From contig NZ_JBHFPV010000002.1 in the NCBI RefSeq assembly GCF_042611095.1, positions 744,001 to 808,000 of the forward strand: a DNA stretch of 64,000 bases, in the 5' to 3' direction. The stretch is from Meishania litoralis. Lineage in GTDB: Bacteria > Bacteroidota > Bacteroidia > Flavobacteriales > Flavobacteriaceae. The position numbers and the translations under genes are program-made. Shown here piece after piece: positions 61,317 through 64,000 of this stretch. The notes under the pieces were generated by a model. The model had not been told where the DNA came from and searched no databases. It worked only from the letters and a program-made list of their open reading frames with translations. Each line of letters opens with the position of its first letter. Position 1 is the stretch's first letter.

Positions 61317-61513
61317 TTTATCTAAAAAAAAGTGGGCAAATATAGATTATTTCCCAATAGAAAATTAAAATATCACCGACCCGACAACGCGTCCATGACA
61401 TACCATAAAAACGTGTGGTCAAACACGATTCATAACAAGAATGAAAGATCGGTCGAACGATTTTATTCCCTGGTCTCACCTATAAAGATTAATCATATCT
61501 TAGTAGGTGTACT

Positions 61514-61870
61514 ATGAACAGTGAAGTTGCAGACATCTTAAAGGGGATGGTGATAATTCCCATTGGGCTTGCGATTATTTTAGTACCATTTTCCATCTTG
61601 ATAGGATGGAACGTGGTGACTCTATTTCTGTTTTGGTTCATTCTGATACCAGGTGTGATAATTTACCTGCCAACAAAGGTTTCAAGCAAGAAGCATCATC
61701 TATTCAAATCATTGGCAGGGTTGGTCGTCTTCTATGCCATTATGATATTCATGATTTACGAACACTACAAAACCGATTATTTTAGTGTTATGATTATAAG
61801 CAGCATCATTAATCTGATATCGATTTTCGTGTTCGCATGGGCAAATGGCAAGCAAATAAGGGTAGATTAA
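61514..61870 (+). CDS. Uncharacterised four-helix membrane protein
   Basis: A 118-residue hydrophobic protein with four likely membrane segments (MVIIPIGLAIILVPF; NVVTLFLFWFILIPGVIIYL; LAGLVVFYAIMIFMIY; VMIISSIINLISIFVFAW). No family is recognised. It stands alone upstream of the sialidase gene. Confidence 0.6.
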   Translation: MNSEVADILKGMVIIPIGLAIILVPFSILIGWNVVTLFLFWFILIPGVIIYLPTKVSSKKHHLFKSLAGLVVFYAIMIFMIYEHYKTDYFSVMIISSIINLISIFVFAWANGKQIRVD

Positions 61871-62027
61871 AAAGGCGGGGCGGCCATTTACGAATAGCAC
61901 AATAAGGCACAAAGGTGCATGAATCGGGCGGCAAAAAGTATTTTCCAAAACAGGTTTTGTTGGCCGCGGTCGCACAAGGCAGAATTGTCTAGCAAGGCAC
62001 ATAAATACAGATTCCTTTACGCCCGTC

Positions 62028-62070
62028 GTCCTATTTCACTATATTTCCAGAAAAGGTTAAAACTTCTCGC
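62028..62070 (+). promoter_or_regulatory. Promoter-like block resembling the cassette-joint right half
   Basis: ATTTCACTATATTTC (TATATTTC at 62040-62047), then GGTTAAAAC and TCGCAGA, resembles the right half of joints B, E and G (TTTCACTATATTTCGTTAAA, CGCAGAACTGC). It lies 82 nt before the sialidase ATG and probably drives it. Confidence 0.5.
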
Positions 62071-62128
62071 AGATTGTACAAAAAAATGCCGCATCGAGGG
62101 GTATTACCCATGTTTTAAAACCGCTGTC

Positions 62129-63226
62129 ATGAAAGTGTTATTTCTTATTCCGTTATCCATCATTTGTACGGTACTGTATCCACAAAAAGCAAAAAAACCG
62201 GATAATGCCGTACTTGATTTTAAAAATCTGTTCAGTTCATCAATGAAAAATGATGTCGCGTGTTTCAGGATACCCGCCCTGGCGACGGCACCTAATGGCG
62301 ACCTCATCGCCGCTATAGATGAAAGGGTTGCTTCATGTGGTGATCTAAAATGGAATAACAATATAAATATTGTGGTCAGACGTAGCATCGATAATGGAGA
62401 TTCTTGGTCGGCCATTGAAACTGTGGTCGATTACCCATTGGGAAAATCGGCGTCAGATCCCTCAATGATAGTTGACAAAATAACAGGTGAAATTATTTTG
62501 TTCTTCAACTATATGGATCTGGAAAATGAGAAAGACGTCTACTATTTAAAAATGACCAAAAGCAGTGATAACGGAAAAACCTGGAGCGCCCCCGAGGACA
62601 TTACTTCTCAAATTACCAAACAAGATTGGCACCGTGATTTCAAGTTCATAACATCGGGGCGGGGTATGCAGACCCGCGAGGGCAAATTGGTACACACTTT
62701 GGTCAATCTGCAAAAAGGCTTGTTCCTCTTTGAAAGTAATGACCATGGGAAGAATTGGAGCTTGATAGACACGCCTATCGAACCCGCGGACGAATCTAAA
62801 GTGGTCGAATTGAGCGACGGTTCGTGGATGGTGAACAGTCGTGTGAACAATTTGGGCAATCGTTTTGTGCATATATCTTCGGATGAGGGAAAAACATGGA
62901 AGTCCATGCCGGATCCATCGCTTATAGACCCGGGATGCAATGCCAGCATAATCCGGTACAGATCCAGAAATGAAGAACCGGGTACGTACATCTTACTTTT
63001 TTCCAATGCAAATGATAAGGGGCAGCGTAAAAATATGACCGTTAAAATAAGCACCGATGAAGGTAAAAGCTGGTCGAAAGGCAAGACCCTATATAAAGAA
63101 AGTGCGGCCTATTCATCAATGACCGTTCTTTCCAATGGTGATATCGGTATATTCTTTGAAAGGAACGAGTATCAAGAAAATGTTTTTGCCCGTTTTTCGA
63201 TACGTTGGCTCACGGATCGAAGGTAA
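62129..63226 (+). CDS. Exported sialidase-like BNR protein (GH33 type)
   Basis: A 365-residue protein starting at ATG 62129 (MKVLFLIPLSIICTVLYPQK, signal peptide); the frame extends to 61919 without a signal and is rejected. CFRIPALATAPNGDLIAAIDER holds the sialidase FRIP arginine and the catalytic Asp region; Asp-boxes SIDNGDSW, SSDNGKTW, SNDHGKNW, SSDEGKTW, STDEGKSW follow in order. This is a full six-bladed GH33 layout. No sialic-acid catabolic or SusCD genes are adjacent, so the glycan source cannot be inferred. Confidence 0.87.
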   Translation: MKVLFLIPLSIICTVLYPQKAKKPDNAVLDFKNLFSSSMKNDVACFRIPALATAPNGDLIAAIDERVASCGDLKWNNNINIVVRRSIDNGDSWSAIETVVDYPLGKSASDPSMIVDKITGEIILFFNYMDLENEKDVYYLKMTKSSDNGKTWSAPEDITSQITKQDWHRDFKFITSGRGMQTREGKLVHTLVNLQKGLFLFESNDHGKNWSLIDTPIEPADESKVVELSDGSWMVNSRVNNLGNRFVHISSDEGKTWKSMPDPSLIDPGCNASIIRYRSRNEEPGTYILLFSNANDKGQRKNMTVKISTDEGKSWSKGKTLYKESAAYSSMTVLSNGDIGIFFERNEYQENVFARFSIRWLTDRR

Positions 63227-63436
63227 GTTGAAGGATTTAACGCCACGAGGCAACAACGCGTTCAAGGCCGAACACCGATTTTATTACCCTTGGGCCACTT
63301 ATCTTAACATTGAGCTAAAATCAATTTCATGACCCTATGACGGAAGCTAATCAACTCAAATACCGGACCTTTCAGTCAAATTGCCCCGTCTTTCATTTGA
63401 AATCGATTTTTGGCGCGACCCTAATAGGTCAAGGCC

Positions 63437-63916
63437 TCATATCTCTTCGGCCAACCAAGCCTTCATCATCCAGACTGTTTTTTCTTGTTCGCTAATGAAA
63501 TCGCTCATCATACTGTTGGTACCTTCGTCATTGGAGACATCGGAAGCTTCCAGTATTCTTCTTTCAATGACCAACAATTCCGTTAGCGAATCAATGACCA
63601 GGCGAATGGCATCTTCATCCCGGGTCACGTTCTTGCCCACGGGCACCTTTGAATTATCGATATAGTCCTTAAAAGTATGCTGGGGCACGCCACCCAAGGT
63701 TAGGATGCGCTCCGCGATCCCATCGACCTTCATGTTGGCATCGGTATAGAGTTCCTCAAACTTAATGTGAAGGTCAAAAAAACGTTTTCCCTTAATGTTC
63801 CAATGTATGCCTCTGAGATTCTGATAATAGGTCTGAAAATTGGCGAGCAATGCGTTCAAATCATTGCTCAGCTCTTGCGATTTCTGGGCATCTAAGCCTA
63901 TGCTATTTAGTTTCAT
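63437..63916 (-). CDS. dps: Dps-family DNA-binding ferritin-like protein
   Basis: A 159-residue protein. LRGIHWNIKGKRFFDLHIKFEELY has the inter-subunit ferroxidase ligands (His in IHWN, His/Asp/Glu in FFDLHIKFEE), and GIAERILTLGG the following helix. Dps dodecamers oxidise Fe(II) with H2O2 and protect DNA in stationary phase. The N-terminus lacks a lysine-rich tail, so direct DNA binding may be weak. A GGA-type ribosome site (AAAGGAAATAGAC) precedes the ATG at 63916. Confidence 0.93.
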   Translation of the reverse strand: MKLNSIGLDAQKSQELSNDLNALLANFQTYYQNLRGIHWNIKGKRFFDLHIKFEELYTDANMKVDGIAERILTLGGVPQHTFKDYIDNSKVPVGKNVTRDEDAIRLVIDSLTELLVIERRILEASDVSNDEGTNSMMSDFISEQEKTVWMMKAWLAEEI

Positions 63917-64000
63917 GTCTATTTCCTTTTAGTTTTGTATAAATTTATTAAATATTAAACGCTTATTTATATAAATTTTATCGATAGTTTTTATACTTTT

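Overview
The window reads as a chromosome segment of a marine Flavobacteriaceae-type Bacteroidota. The evidence is the gene content (TonB receptor, BNR-propeller exoproteins, DUF2490, 2TM-domain kinases, LETM1-related biofilm protein), the many Sec signals ending in A-Q, and -7 boxes of the TAnnTTTG type with TTTG about 20 nt upstream (for example 6003-6033 and 8931-8962). No rRNA, tRNA, CRISPR array, transposase or integrase is visible.

Layout. 1-9.6 kb: exported hydrolases (two amidohydrolases, a BNR propeller protein, DUF2490, M16 peptidase, SodC), with one amber-interrupted DUF1905/YdeI gene. 9.6-12.8 kb: a broken ECF sigma gene, then a GT2 + VOC pair divergent from a DUF547 gene. 13.1-18.7 kb: LETM1-related protein, then a seven-gene minus-strand operon (TPR protein, LytS-like kinase ending in a 2TM module, four stand-alone 2TM proteins, LytTR response regulator). 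18.8-27.8 kb: RhlE-like helicase, secreted hydrolases, sugar/nucleotide enzymes, an intact ParE/RelE-type toxin-antitoxin pair and a dead ParD copy. 27.9-35.1 kb: a cox-like (aerobic CO dehydrogenase family, form II) cluster coxD-[four-helix-bundle insert]-coxE-coxG-coxS-coxL-coxM. 35.3-38.2 kb: TonB receptor and DUF2141. 38.2-54.7 kb: an AT-richer accessory region. 54.8-64 kb: Crp/Fnr regulator, flavodoxin-fold oxidoreductase, AraC regulator, CPBP protease, 2OG-Fe(II) oxygenase, sialidase and Dps.

The most unusual part is 38.2-54.7 kb. Unrelated accessory genes (NTF2-like; TetR+SDR; lipoprotein amidohydrolase; OLD-like ATPase; TetR+MBL hydrolase+RsgA; a decaying group with HxlR, GNAT and PPOX genes; a retropepsin-like protein; GMC oxidoreductase + subunit; a TIM-barrel amidohydrolase) are separated by copies of a roughly 140-190 bp joint. 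The full joint has a rho-independent terminator in its left half and a conserved promoter-like block (TTTCACTATATT) in its right half. Where the boundaries can be read, the start and end of the same cassette are imperfect inverted repeats private to that cassette (for example GTTGTAGCACATA at 51341 and TACGCGCTACAAC at 53472). This is the logic of an integron cassette array, but the cores do not fit GTTRRRY and no integrase is present, so I describe it as an integron-like or CALIN-like array of possibly new type. All functional assignments are from reading the translated sequence; no database search was run.
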